From: Perkinsus olseni
Lineage: Eukaryota > Perkinsozoa > Perkinsida > Perkinsidae
Assembly (NCBI GenBank): GCA_013115135.1
Contig: JABANP010000077.1
Coordinates: 10,001-74,000, forward strand
Direction: 5' to 3'
Length of the DNA: 64,000 bases
Translations under genes and position numbers: made by a program
Part shown: positions 26,978-36,831 of the stretch, piece by piece
Layout of the letters: each line of letters begins with the position of its first letter
How positions within the stretch are numbered: position 1 is the stretch's first letter
The notes under the pieces: model-generated
Told to the model about the DNA's origin: nothing
The model's input: only the letters and a program-made list of their open reading frames with translations
Database searches by the model: none

Positions 26978-27654
26978 AAGGGGCCTATTTCAAAAGTCTC
27001 GCTAAAGAACCACTTAAACTTGAGGTATAAGAACCTCTTATACGAAATTGTTCAAGAAGCACAGCCTGTTTCGAAAGATTTTCCTTCTTTAATGCTGACT
27101 TCTTATCCCTTAAGAAGCCTTACTGAGCTCCTCAAGCCATAAAAATCCATCGAAAGAATAGGTGTCCTGGCTGGGAATTGAACCCGCGTTGGAAACCGCG
27201 TGAATTCATTGAGGCGTTGAACTTCATTGAACTGGGAAAGAAGGATTAAGATCGAAGGGAGGAAGCAAGTTGAAGGTAGATATTGAATTATCGCTAAGTC
27301 GGGAGCGTAGCGAAGCGCGTCGCGATGTCGAAATTTCGGCTCGGAGGCGGAAAAATCCCCCCATAACCTCCTCTCGAGGAGGTTAAGCTTCTTAAGCTGC
27401 AAGGCTCGAGGAAAACCGCCTTTTGAAACAAGTTGAAGCTTCTTGAGCTTCTTGAGAGATTGATCGGGCGATTTTTGCCTCATGAAGCATTCTTAAAGGA
27501 GTGCTTCTAAGCTCATAGGAAGCAGATGGATAAAGGAAGCCTTCTTTAGGTTACTAAGGCGGCCTTTTGTCTTCGGATTAACAAAAATCCCGCCGTTTCA
27601 CGCTTAAGAACTTTAAGAAGTCCTCTTTAAGGAGACTTTTGAAATAGGCCCAAG
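26978..27654. mobile_element. 671-bp TIR element (MITE-like, PIF/Harbinger/Tourist-type ends)
   Basis: Perfect 20-bp terminal inverted repeats lie at 26981-27000 (GGGCCTATTTCAAAAGTCTC) and 27632-27651 (its reverse complement), with imperfect similarity continuing inward. The trinucleotide AAG flanks both ends (26978-26980 and 27652-27654), consistent with a 3-bp target duplication. The GGGCCTATTT end resembles Tourist/Harbinger MITE ends, though those usually duplicate TWA. The interior has repeated AAGCTTCTTGAG-like units and no transposase, so it is non-autonomous. The minus-strand ORF at 27103-27483 inside it is judged non-coding. Confidence 0.8.
27155..27225 (-). other. tRNA-like B-box segment inside the TIR element
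   Basis: On the minus strand the element contains GGGTTCAATTCCC, close to a polymerase III B box, followed by CAGCCAGGACACC, which resembles the 3' acceptor side of a tRNA. T-stem pairing is only partial and no full cloverleaf is found. It may be a captured tRNA or SINE piece carried by the element. Confidence 0.4.
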
Positions 27655-28691
27655 AGCGATCACCGCCTTGGGCCTCAATGCCGCGAGGAATGAAGCGCAG
27701 GAACAAGGCAGTGGTTGAGAAGTTACAAAGTTCCCACAAGCTCGTCCTAAATCTTCGGGTCCCGCCCGAGAGCCCTCATACCATGGACTAATCCTATGAT
27801 ACCTGTCGGGACCCTACCTATGGTCGAGTCTTTTGAGTGATACTATCGGAGTCCCCGGAGTATCAATCCCAGCATAAACTGTAACATCTCTGGTATCGGT
27901 CCACAGTAGTCCTTCCCGAGACGGTTCAACTAAAGTTCGAGCGCGCGCGTGCAACTGTCTATCTCGACCGACGATACTATGAGGCGGACAAGCATCGCTG
28001 ATTGGTCGAATGAGATTGACACGAATGCAGCAGAGATACCCTTCTGCTGGTGAGCGACTGAAACCATAGGGGCTACTAGCTGTTGGATCAGTGAGTACAT
28101 AAGCCCCGCGACAGTCATTGGGCACGCGTGCAAAGGTATCCAAACGAACTTAGCGAAGCGCCATCTGTCTGGTGGCGAGGTTTGCTCCGAAGGCTATTTC
28201 CACTGTCGATAACAGCGACGCATCAAGAGCAGGTGAGGCTAGGAAACAGCGACAACGGGAGAAGGCCGAAGACACCATTCTTCGTTGGCGTGCCGCAGTA
28301 GTAGTTGCGACCCCATGTGAAGGCAGCGTCGTCGTAAAGGGGCAGCGGTTCACAACAGTAGCCGCTCTGCTCACAAAGATTACCTGGAGCGCCGGGACAA
28401 TGCCTAGTAGGTGGCGCCCGCCAGTCGACGCCACTTGTAGTCATGTGCACGCAAAAACGCTTCGGAATCTGGGGGTTCAGATTGCGCTTGAAATTCGCCC
28501 CTCTTTCGGTAGTATTCGTTGGCTCGGTCAATCGTTCTGTAGTACGGCGGCGACTTGTGATGCAGTTTTCAACTCTCCTCGACACTGCAGTCTTCGTCGA
28601 GCTTTCCCTCTTCCCTGACGTTGTCTCGCGGGCACCCCGCGTTATCTATCTCAGTTCGGGCACTAACTTGTTCCCTCTTTACTCTCGAAAG
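27655..28691. other. Region upstream of GST gene
   Basis: About 1 kb between the mobile element and the GST start. ORFs of up to about 150 codons overlap on both strands (for example 28172-28618 plus, 28150-28434 minus), but none shows a domain or a splice pattern that would decide between them. It likely includes the GST promoter. Confidence 0.35.
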
Positions 28692-30241
28692 ATGACTGCC
28701 ACTGGGATCGAAGGATTTCCTCGTCTCCGTTTTCTAACGTCCGACTTCTGTCCTTTCGCCCAGCGAGCCCGTATCGCTCTGGAATGGTTTAAGGTGAGGC
28801 GTCTCCGGACGATCATCCGGCTTCACGAGGGTGTCTCTACTCCTCTGGCAAGATGCTCTGGCTTGGTCGGGTTGTCCAGTCCACACTCTGGTTTGTTGAG
28901 CCGAGTGTTCGAGTTGCTCTACCGTAGATGCCATACGAGAAGATCGAGGCTTTGAGCCTGCCTGAGGGTGCTGCAAATTACGAGAAGCATCCCCTCTTGC
29001 TCGAGAAGAATCCAAAGGGACTCGTTCCCACTTTGGTTGTCAACTGGCCTGATGGGCGCGAAGAAGTTGTAAGCAAACCCGTGTATACGTATTGAGGGTG
29101 CAAGAGGCGACCTGCGCGTTCCATTTTCGAGGTCACCGAGTCTCTTGTGGTTGTGGAGTACATCGACGATTTGGCTGCCAAGTTCGGATTCGAAGGGACG
29201 CCTCTGCTACCTCGAGATGATCCCGCAGAGAGGTGACTCGTCGAGTCCTCTATTACCGTCCTGTTCGTTGAATCCTAGCTGTAAGGCAGCCCTTCTTCGC
29301 TGTTAGGCAGCGTATCGTCAAAGCGGCCTCCTTTTACAACGAGAACATCACTTCGCCATTCTATGCAGTGTTGATGCGGGGCGATAAGACAGAATTCGAC
29401 AAGATGGTGGCGGGGGCTGAGAAGTTCGTTGCCGAGGTGACGATCTGCCTGCCGTCGGAGCTATTCTCTCCGGTTTAAGCTTCCTTCAGATGAGAGGGCC
29501 CTTCTTCAATGGCCCGCAGATGTGTCTGGTCGATATTGCTGCTTACCCTTGGATTCAGAGGTCATTCCTACTGGGTCACTACAAAGGTGATGCGAGTCGC
29601 CATCGATACACGAGCCCAGCCCTCGTTCGAATGTTCTTAATTCACTAGTTTCAGCGTTTAACCGTGTCTAGATCCGATATTCACCCTAAGCCGTGGATCC
29701 CAGCCGCAGCTGAGTAAGCTATTTGACTGGGTTGATCGTATGTCCGCAGCCGACGCGGTGAAGACTACTGTCATGCCTCCTGAATACTACATCAAGGCGT
29801 AAGTCTCCTACTGCTTTTGCCCTCGGGTAGCAGACAATCAAGTATTCGTAGCTCGGCCCCCTCAGGGGCCCCCCTGAGGGTACCCTAATTCAATATCTGG
29901 TCTATGTATCTTACACTGAGCCATCGTGCAAGTCACTGAAAATCTCGGTGGCCCAGAAACTTCGTGGCTACTATCGGCTGTGCGACGCTGCGTGCCTCCT
30001 GATCAACTAGTCTAGACCGAAATCGGAACTTTGTGCGAGCCTGTTCCCTCAGATATGAGAGGTATGCATCCGGCAAGGCGTCCTCGAAGGTAAGTCAGAG
30101 CCGCTAAAATACTCCGCGACGACGGTCCAAGCATCACACGTAGTCGCTGCTTCAGTCGTACTTCTGTGAGGATGGGGTTGTCGCTCGTGCTCTCAGGTTG
30201 GACAAGCTGTGATGAAGGGAGAGCCAGCTCATTCAGTCTAG
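28692..30241 (+). CDS. Omega-class-like glutathione S-transferase (intact copy)
   Basis: Eight exons (28692-28793, 28928-29068, 29132-29232, 29307-29436, 29490-29586, 29672-29798, 30062-30089, 30197-30241) total 771 nt, exactly 256 codons plus stop, a normal omega-GST length. The thioredoxin-fold half has LTSDFCPFAQRARIAL with the catalytic Cys at residue 20, the cis-Pro motif in GLVPTL and the glutathione-site TES before VVVEYIDDL. The helical half includes FYNENITSPFYAVLM and MCLVDIAAYPWIQRSFLLG. Omega GSTs act in the cytosol as thioltransferases, dehydroascorbate reductases and deglutathionylases. The last two exons are supported by the second copy, which has the same splice sites and the same C-terminus GEPAHSV. 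A palindrome lies in intron 6. The gene is duplicated 2.98 kb downstream. Confidence 0.85.
29859..29880. repeat. 10-bp perfect hairpin in GST intron 6
   Basis: CCCTCAGGGG, two C residues and CCCCTGAGGG form a GC-rich stem-loop inside the sixth intron. It is absent at the same place in the second GST copy. It may be chance or a structural splicing element. Confidence 0.6.
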
Positions 30242-31672
30242 GACGCGCTTTGTCGCATTCACTCGTGTTTGGTGCCTCGAAACCATCTCATCTTTTGTCG
30301 AAGGTGATCGATTTTTTCAATACCACTCGTTGCCGTGTTCGTCTAAGTCATGGTGATGCCTCGAGGAACGTAGATCACCCGGACGACCCAATGCCGGCGC
30401 AAGCATTACGAATGTATCAGACGCGGCTAGCAGGACTCTCCGTTTATGGAGCTGTTAGCAGTGAAGACACTTACATAGATGAGGGGCATCCTTCTCATTC
30501 AGAGAGACTCATTCTGATAACAGTCGATCGTGAGAATATGAAGTCACCATCAGGGAAGGTGCTTCCTCCCTTTTCTTGTGTCACACTTCTCCGTCGAGGC
30601 GTTATAGTAGCGAGCTGCTGACCTCTCTTGACGTTCGAGCCGTTAAAATTGAGCCAGCGAAGAGTCGCTCGGCTCTTGTCCGCGCTACTGCCAGCTGCGG
30701 GCAACATTGTTGGTTCAAGAACTCCGTTTTTAACTCGGAGGAACGACGATACGCTTCTCATTGGCAACCGATTCGGTTGAAGCGAAGCAGCGCGACTCGA
30801 ACGCACCACCACTGCAGAACTGCGGTGCCTTTAGTGGAGGCTTCGTTAGAGATTAGTGCAATGTGATTGTCTACTGCCAATGGAGAGTGGGCTTGGCTTC
30901 TTTGCAAGCGGTTTGTCGAATTTCAGAGAGCCGGTGACCTTGCCCTTTGCAGATGGAAGGGTACGGAGCATCTGATGTCGTCGCTGGAGAGGTGAGGCTG
31001 GCAACGGAGATCCTCGCAGCTCACTACTGCGTGTTCGACGAAACATGCATATACCCCACCTTTCTTCAGGTTCCCGAGACCCCCTCCGTTACTGTACGGC
31101 TGACGGCGGGAATAAGTTGAACGAAGTCTCCAGCGCGCCCCTGTCTAACTCCACGGGCATCACCAGACTGAAGAATTGATAGTCTAGCAAGGGCAATGAG
31201 GGTCGACATGAAAGACAAGCGAGCTCTTGTTAGCGTTGTTATTGAACGATATTGCGCTGCCATGAGCCGAGTTTTCTGCGGAGTACTTCGCCTCGATGTA
31301 TGATTACGCCAGGGGTATCCTCTCAGGAGGCGCCCCTGTCCCACTACTAGCTTTGCTGCTGCCCACGCACCTGCACGCATACACACGGCCTCTACGCGCC
31401 TTCTTCACAGTGTTCAAATAAACTCGCCGAGCACGTACCATTGCCAACTCAAGATGTGCCTAAGAGATATTGTTGATGGAGCCTCAACTCCCGCTCTGGC
31501 GCCTGCTCGAAAGACCGGTGGAACACCCTTCTTTGTCGGGGTTTTCGAACTCGATTCCGCTAGGCCTTGGATGTTGCATTCTGTTCCTCGATCGATGAGC
31601 GGCTGAACTCAGTACGAGCTGCTACGTCTTACGGTGTTCCGATCAGGGCTTCTTGATACCTACTTTGGAACG
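30242..31672. other. Spacer between GST copies
   Basis: The first part (to about 30330) still resembles the 3' flank of copy 2, so the duplication included downstream DNA. The remainder shows only overlapping short ORFs on both strands and no recognisable domain. Confidence 0.45.
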
Positions 31673-33058
31673 ATGACTGCTACCGAAATCAATGGATTCC
31701 CTCGTCTTCGTTTTCTAACGTCCGACTTCTCTCCTTTCTCCCAGCGAGCTCGTATTGCTCTGGACTGGTTCAAGGTGGGACAAGCTGGACTAAGAGATCA
31801 TCCTCGATCCAGAGTCAGCTCTGCTGCTGCTTCCTCATGACGATTCAATCGGTTGAATCCGCGTCCGCATGAGATGCCTGTGCTCGTTGAGATTTCTCAC
31901 AGATGCCTTACGAACCCATCGAAGGCATGAGCTCGCCTGCGGCTGGTGTGAAGTATGAAAAGCATCCCCTCCTGCTAGAAAAGAACCCTAAAGGCCTCAT
32001 TCCAACTTTAGTGGTCAATTGGCCAGATGGGCGTGAGGAAGTTGTACGCTGGTGCACTGTATTGCACCACGCTGAGAACGCCGTGTTGCTTTGTGCAGGT
32101 AACCCAGTCGTTGGCCATGGTGGAGTACATCGACGATTTGGCTGCCAAGTTCGAATTGAAAGGGACGCCTCTGCTACCTCGAGATGATACTGCAGAGAGG
32201 TGACTCGTCGAGTCCTCTATTACCAGCCTGTTCGTTGAATCCTAGCTGTAAGGCAGCCCTTCTTCGCTGTTAGGCAGCGTATCCTCAAAGCGGCCTCCTT
32301 TTACAACGAGAACATCGCTTCGCCATTCTATGCGGTGTTGATGCGGAACGATAAGACAGAATTCGACAAGATGGTGGCGGGGGCTGAGAAGTTCGTTGCC
32401 GAGGTGACGATCCGCGTCCCATCTGAGCTATTTTCTCCAGTCTGAACTCTCTTCAGATGAGGGGGCCATTCTTTAACGGCTCGCAGATGTGTCTGGTGGA
32501 TGTTACGATTTACCCTTGGGTCCAGAGGTCATTCCTACTGGGTCACTACAAAGGTGGCACAATTCGCCAACCGTTAAATATCAGACACTCACTTGCTTCA
32601 GTCACTTCCGGCTCACTTGCTCTGGAGTTACTGGTCCCGTCGCCATCTCAGCCCTGTTCAGGTCCAACGCTTGACCTGAGCCGTGAGTCCCAGCCGCAGC
32701 TGGGGAAAACTATTCGATTGGTATGATCGTATGTCCGCAGTTGACGAGGTGAAGGCTACTATCATGCCCCCTGACTATTTTATTAAAGTGTAAGCGTTCA
32801 ACGAGTCCGAGATCCTCTGCACTGACTCTCTTTCTTGAGTGGCCTAGAACACCTGGCCTGGATTTCGGTGCAGTAGCCTCCTCAGGTATGCAAAGCTAGC
32901 TGAAGGCGTAGCCTTCTCGCAGGTGAGTCAGATTCGTTCAATTTCACATGCATCGTTTCAGATTCTCACGTAGTCGCTTGTGGGTGATGATGAGACTGTT
33001 ACCCTTTACTCAGATTAGCAAAGCTATTATGCGCGGAGAGCCAGCTCACTCCGTCTAG
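31673..33058 (+). pseudogene. Duplicated omega-class GST with Cys to Ser and a frameshift
   Basis: Same eight-exon structure as copy 1: 31673-31774, 31903-32043, 32099-32199, 32274-32403, 32457-32553, 32662-32789, 32886-32922, 33014-33058. Exons 1-5 and 8 have identical lengths to copy 1. At residue 20 the catalytic Cys is Ser (LTSDFSPFSQRARIAL), and the glutathione-site TES is TQS; the cis-Pro GLIPTL is kept. Exon 6 is 128 nt instead of 127 because of an AAAA run at 32706-32709. This shifts the frame and would end the protein soon after, losing the last helices. With one A removed the total is 780 nt and the conserved C-terminus GEPAHSV is reached. It is therefore either a recent pseudogene, or a working paralogue with altered chemistry and a homopolymer error in the assembly. 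Confidence 0.7.
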
Positions 33059-33725
33059 GTCGCGCTTCGTCGCACTCGCCCTCTCTTTCGTGTAGATGAA
33101 TATCACTTGGTGGCTGTTAACGACTTTTTCAATACTTGCGTCGTTCTGTTTGTTTGAGTCGTATTACCCGAACCCAAAGGGAGTCGCCGGACGTTACGGC
33201 TCTGCTCCCAGGCAGAGGGCATACTAGGCAACCGAGTGCTCACGCATGGGCAGGTCTACTGGGAAAGACCGGAGTACGTGCGTCCTCTATGCTCTCCCTA
33301 TGGTGATGCTGAGACTGGGAGAACTGCTCCACTGATGCGGGTGCGTTTTCCGAGGAACGCCCGTGTTCCACCACGTGTGGTGACCACACACGAGAGTGCT
33401 AGAAGATTTTACAGAGTTTTCAAACTTATTGAACCCATCTGTTCCGCCGTACCAACGACGTTCAGCCGTAGTAAATTCGTTCCATCAATAGACTAGAACC
33501 TTGAAAGACTACGCCGGTACTCAATCCTGCATGCGCACTTTTTGAGGGCGGTCAACTCCGCAGGCAGGTGGAATCTAGCGGATCCTCACAGATCGCTTGA
33601 AAAAAGAAGACAGCCCTTTTAACCATACCTATCATGCCGCGAGATTTGGCTGTGGATTACCATTTGTCGTACACAGATTGGCCGTCTTTCTAACAAACAC
33701 TTTTCAGTTGTGGGTGTCATTTACG
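33059..33725. other. Downstream flank of GST copy 2
   Basis: The first 100 nt resemble the flank of copy 1. No gene is recognised in the rest. Confidence 0.4.
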
Positions 33726-35351
33726 ATGCGTCATTCGACAGAATTTGAGACGAGCAGCGAAGACGGCGCAGACTTTAGTGAGACTGATGACGAGAAGCAA
33801 CAAGCACAAGATCTCGAAGTGTTGAAAATGCGGCATAAATGCGTAACATGCGTGATTCAACTTCTGCGCAGTGCTTAAAGCGATAAGGATACCTGTGAGG
33901 TGTCGAGAGAAATGGGCAGGTAGCGGAAGATACGAAAATGCGGCTGACAAGGGAAGATATTGAGGACCTCAAGATGAACCATTGGCCTACGATGACACGT
34001 CACGTACCCAGACCAACTTCCCCGGTCGCATCTTCTTCACGAAGTACTGCGCACAGTAGCATCATCCGACTTTCAATTCGAGTTGGTAGTTCAACCACTC
34101 ACAAGGGAGAGGACAGCCGAGCGGCCATGGCTGACTGATAGCGTCGTAGCAGCCTTAGAACAGAAAGAGAAAGCGGCACGCGACCATAGACGTCATATGG
34201 ATGCGGTGGGTTGATGGGATGAAACTCGATGGCGCAAAACTTAATTTAAAAGTGGCCCATACAACTCGGTTCGGTATCGCAGATATCAAAGCAGCTGCGG
34301 AAACAGAAAGCGAAGGAAATAAAGCGACAGAGGGAAGAGCAGCAGGATGCGGCGGCCGCAGGAAAGGGGAGGATCGGCGGGCAAATGCATGGTTGGCGCC
34401 CCGGACTAAACCGTTCAGTGAGAGCAAGAATCCTTATTCAGGCAGTAGAATGCTTACAGTAAGAGAGGCACCTGCGGGACGCTCCAGCAAGAAGTTGGAA
34501 CCGAAGACAGAGGCATCCAGGCAAGCTGAGGAAATGAAGAAAGTCAATCAGATGTGCAAGCGGATGCTGGTGACGATGGGAACGCTACTCACTGAATGGA
34601 CACATCGGCTCCTGCGGCTCAGATCCAGACCGGTCGTCTGGCCTTCCCAGAGCAGTGTAGGCGAGGAGCCGTGGTTGATGCAGATGGTACGATCGGCATC
34701 TAAGAGTCTTGACCGATCCCGGGAGCTCGAGACGATAAATATTCTCTTAGCGTGCGGAGGGCGTGCTCACGTAGGTTCCCGACCGAAGCGACTGTTTGCG
34801 AAGCAGCTGACTGAGTCGGTAGGGCGATACGGCTGCCGAACACCTCCCGCAATGCACTGCTGCTAGGCGGAAGAGATGATGCGGAAACTTGAGGAGGAAC
34901 CCGCGAATGTCGCCCAGGTGGTCGTGCATAGTCTTAGCAAACGTGATAGCGATGCGTTCTCTAGGGAGACACAGCCGCTACAGCTGACCACTCGGGACAG
35001 AAAGTAGAGGTGGCGCGAGCCGGGTAGTCTGGATCTCATTCAAGCTCAGGGCTCGAGGCCCCTCAGCAGATCGAACACAGACGGGAATGAGGAAGAAATC
35101 ACAGCGGGTAAGCCACCTGCTTGACTGCGAGGGAGTGAGTGCCTCGTCCTGTGAGGCCTAAAAAACCTATTCGCGACGACAGCTGGTGAAGTACAGGCGA
35201 AAGAGGAGTACGTGACCAAAGAGGTGATGAAAGAACGCGTCATAATGAACTGCGGCATGGAGTTCCTTCCTCGCAGGTTGGCCGCTTTGAAGAGCTCAAG
35301 GCCGATCAAGAACGTAGCGAATCGGCAGACGAGGAATCCGATGGTGAAGCG
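33726..35351 (+). CDS. Charged coiled-coil-like protein, unrecognised
   Basis: A chain of plus-strand exons starts at the ATG 33726 (MRHSTEFETSSEDGADF, acidic). It continues with REDIEDLKMNHW, a Lys/Gln/Glu-rich segment LRKQKAKEIKRQREEQ followed by GLNRSVRARILIQAVECLQ, then AEEMKKVNQMCKRMLVTMG. One junction is clear: CA/GTAAGAG near 34460 to CCAG near 34520, preserving frame. Later exons give AEEMMRKLEEEPANVAQV (from about 34867), AGEVQAKEEYVTKEVMKE (35190 region) and FEELKADQERSESADEE before a stop near 35351. Composition suggests an elongated or disordered scaffold. No enzyme motif is visible and I cannot name a family. Exon boundaries other than the one given are provisional. Confidence 0.45.
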
Positions 35352-35483
35352 ATCTGATTACACTCCCACTTAGCGAGTCGTCCCATTTGCTTAGGGGATA
35401 GTGATGTATCAGAGACAACGCGGATCTTGCGGCACATGTAGGTGGGCCTGATGATCTAGGTGCAGTGAGCCTGTTGACTGGTG

Positions 35484-36578
35484 ATGGAAACGGATCTTGG
35501 GTGCTCGGAATCCAGGATTGCTGTGATCGGGACTACGATCACTGTAAAGCGTAGTCGCGTTGTGAGGTACAACAATCCGCAAAGGGAGACTCGCCTGCCC
35601 TCACGGACCCTGTCGAGGAGCAAGAGTAGCTTCGGCATGCTGTCGGTAGTGTCTAAGGCGTTAACTTGGAAAAGCCTCTTCCGCAAGGCGAGCAAAACGG
35701 GTGAGTCCATGCGACTTCTGCATTCGAGAGCGTCTTTACTGTCAGCGATAGATCCCAGTGAACCTGATTTGTACGATAAAGTGAGAGGGGCAGCCGATGA
35801 GGTCTTGATGCGAGAGATTCGATGCCTCAGGCACAGAAGGAACTGCAAGACCGGATGCTGATAGTGACCAGGAAGTTGCAAGCTGCTGAGCTGCGCACTT
35901 CAGACCGAGGTCCGGTTTCTCCTCTTACTAGGAAGGCATCAACTCTGTCAGGCCATCGTGCTTCAAGTCCCGAGCAAAGACGTAGTTTTGGCATTCAAGG
36001 TAACTTGAGCTTTCTTGTGTACCGGACGGGAAGGTCGAGGCTTGATCAGCCCCTAGACCACCGACCCAGACAACAGACCTCGCAAAAAGCGCCAGGCAAG
36101 CTTCTCGCCGTCGTAAGCAGGCCGAAGCAGCGTAGGCCATTCGATGAGGTTACTATGCTTGTTTGATGCTGTTTGGTAGGCGTCGTCAAGAAGCCAAGGC
36201 GAAGGCCGCCCTGGAACTGCAGAGGAAGGAGGAAGTCAGTCCCTTCTCCTCGTTGACGCAACGGTGTTGCTGGAAACTTCTTCTCAGGAGGACCGTCGAG
36301 TATTCGTAACGCTCCCATCCAGTGATGCTGATGACAGCTCGAACGATGAGGTGAATCCCAGTAGCTTTGCCACCACCGTTGATGAAAGTGAAGGGTGTGC
36401 AGTCTCCGTCTCCTGCCAGGATTCTTCCTCGGAGGCCAGCAGCAGTGACCGGGCCTCGGAAGCTCCGACTGTCGTCGAGGAGCTCCAAATGCAGCTGCGA
36501 GCGAGGGCGAGGCACCAAAGCTTCGTGAGACGTTTAGGTCCCAGAAGGTCCAACACGCCCGAAGCATTTTCCAACTGA
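35484..36578 (+). CDS. Basic, serine-rich protein, unrecognised
   Basis: The ATG at 35484 opens METDLGCSESRIAVIG and a basic stretch with SRTLSRSKSSFGML. A 50-nt intron with a good GTGAGA donor (after LYDK) and a CCTCAG acceptor near 35830 joins it to AQKELQDRMLIVTRKLQ and LTRKASTLSGHRASS. Further exons carry ARQASRRRKQAEAA, RRQEAKAKAALELQRK and a last exon from about 36293 with an acidic-serine region (PSSDADDSSNDEVNPSS) and VVEELQMQLRARARHQSF before the stop at 36576-36578. The mix of basic coiled coil and acidic disordered patches gives no function. It could be joined to the gene upstream; the stop near 35351 argues for two genes. Confidence 0.45.
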
Positions 36579-36831
36579 AAAGGGCGAAAGCAGAGAGAAC
36601 TACTCGAGTGCACTCGACCCGGACAACTGCCACGCCCTTCACAACTGACAACGGCAACAAGGACAACATCTTTGCAGCACTTTCACAACCCCAATGTCAT
36701 ACTTCGAGAAGGCTCGTGTTCAAGCAGCTCAAGGGGTGTCCCAAACCTGATGCTCGTCTTGCTGCCGAAAGTACCTTCGCAGGAATCAACGCTGCCGCTC
36801 GAACGGCGCCGCGAACCCACTTTGCTTCGCT

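Noticed and set aside
27103..27483. Minus-strand ORF of 126 codons
   Set aside because: Lies wholly inside the TIR element, is made of its internal repeats and overlaps the tRNA-like box.
28150..28618. Overlapping ORFs on both strands upstream of the GST gene
   Set aside because: Neither strand shows a domain or splice signals that would favour it, so neither was called a gene.
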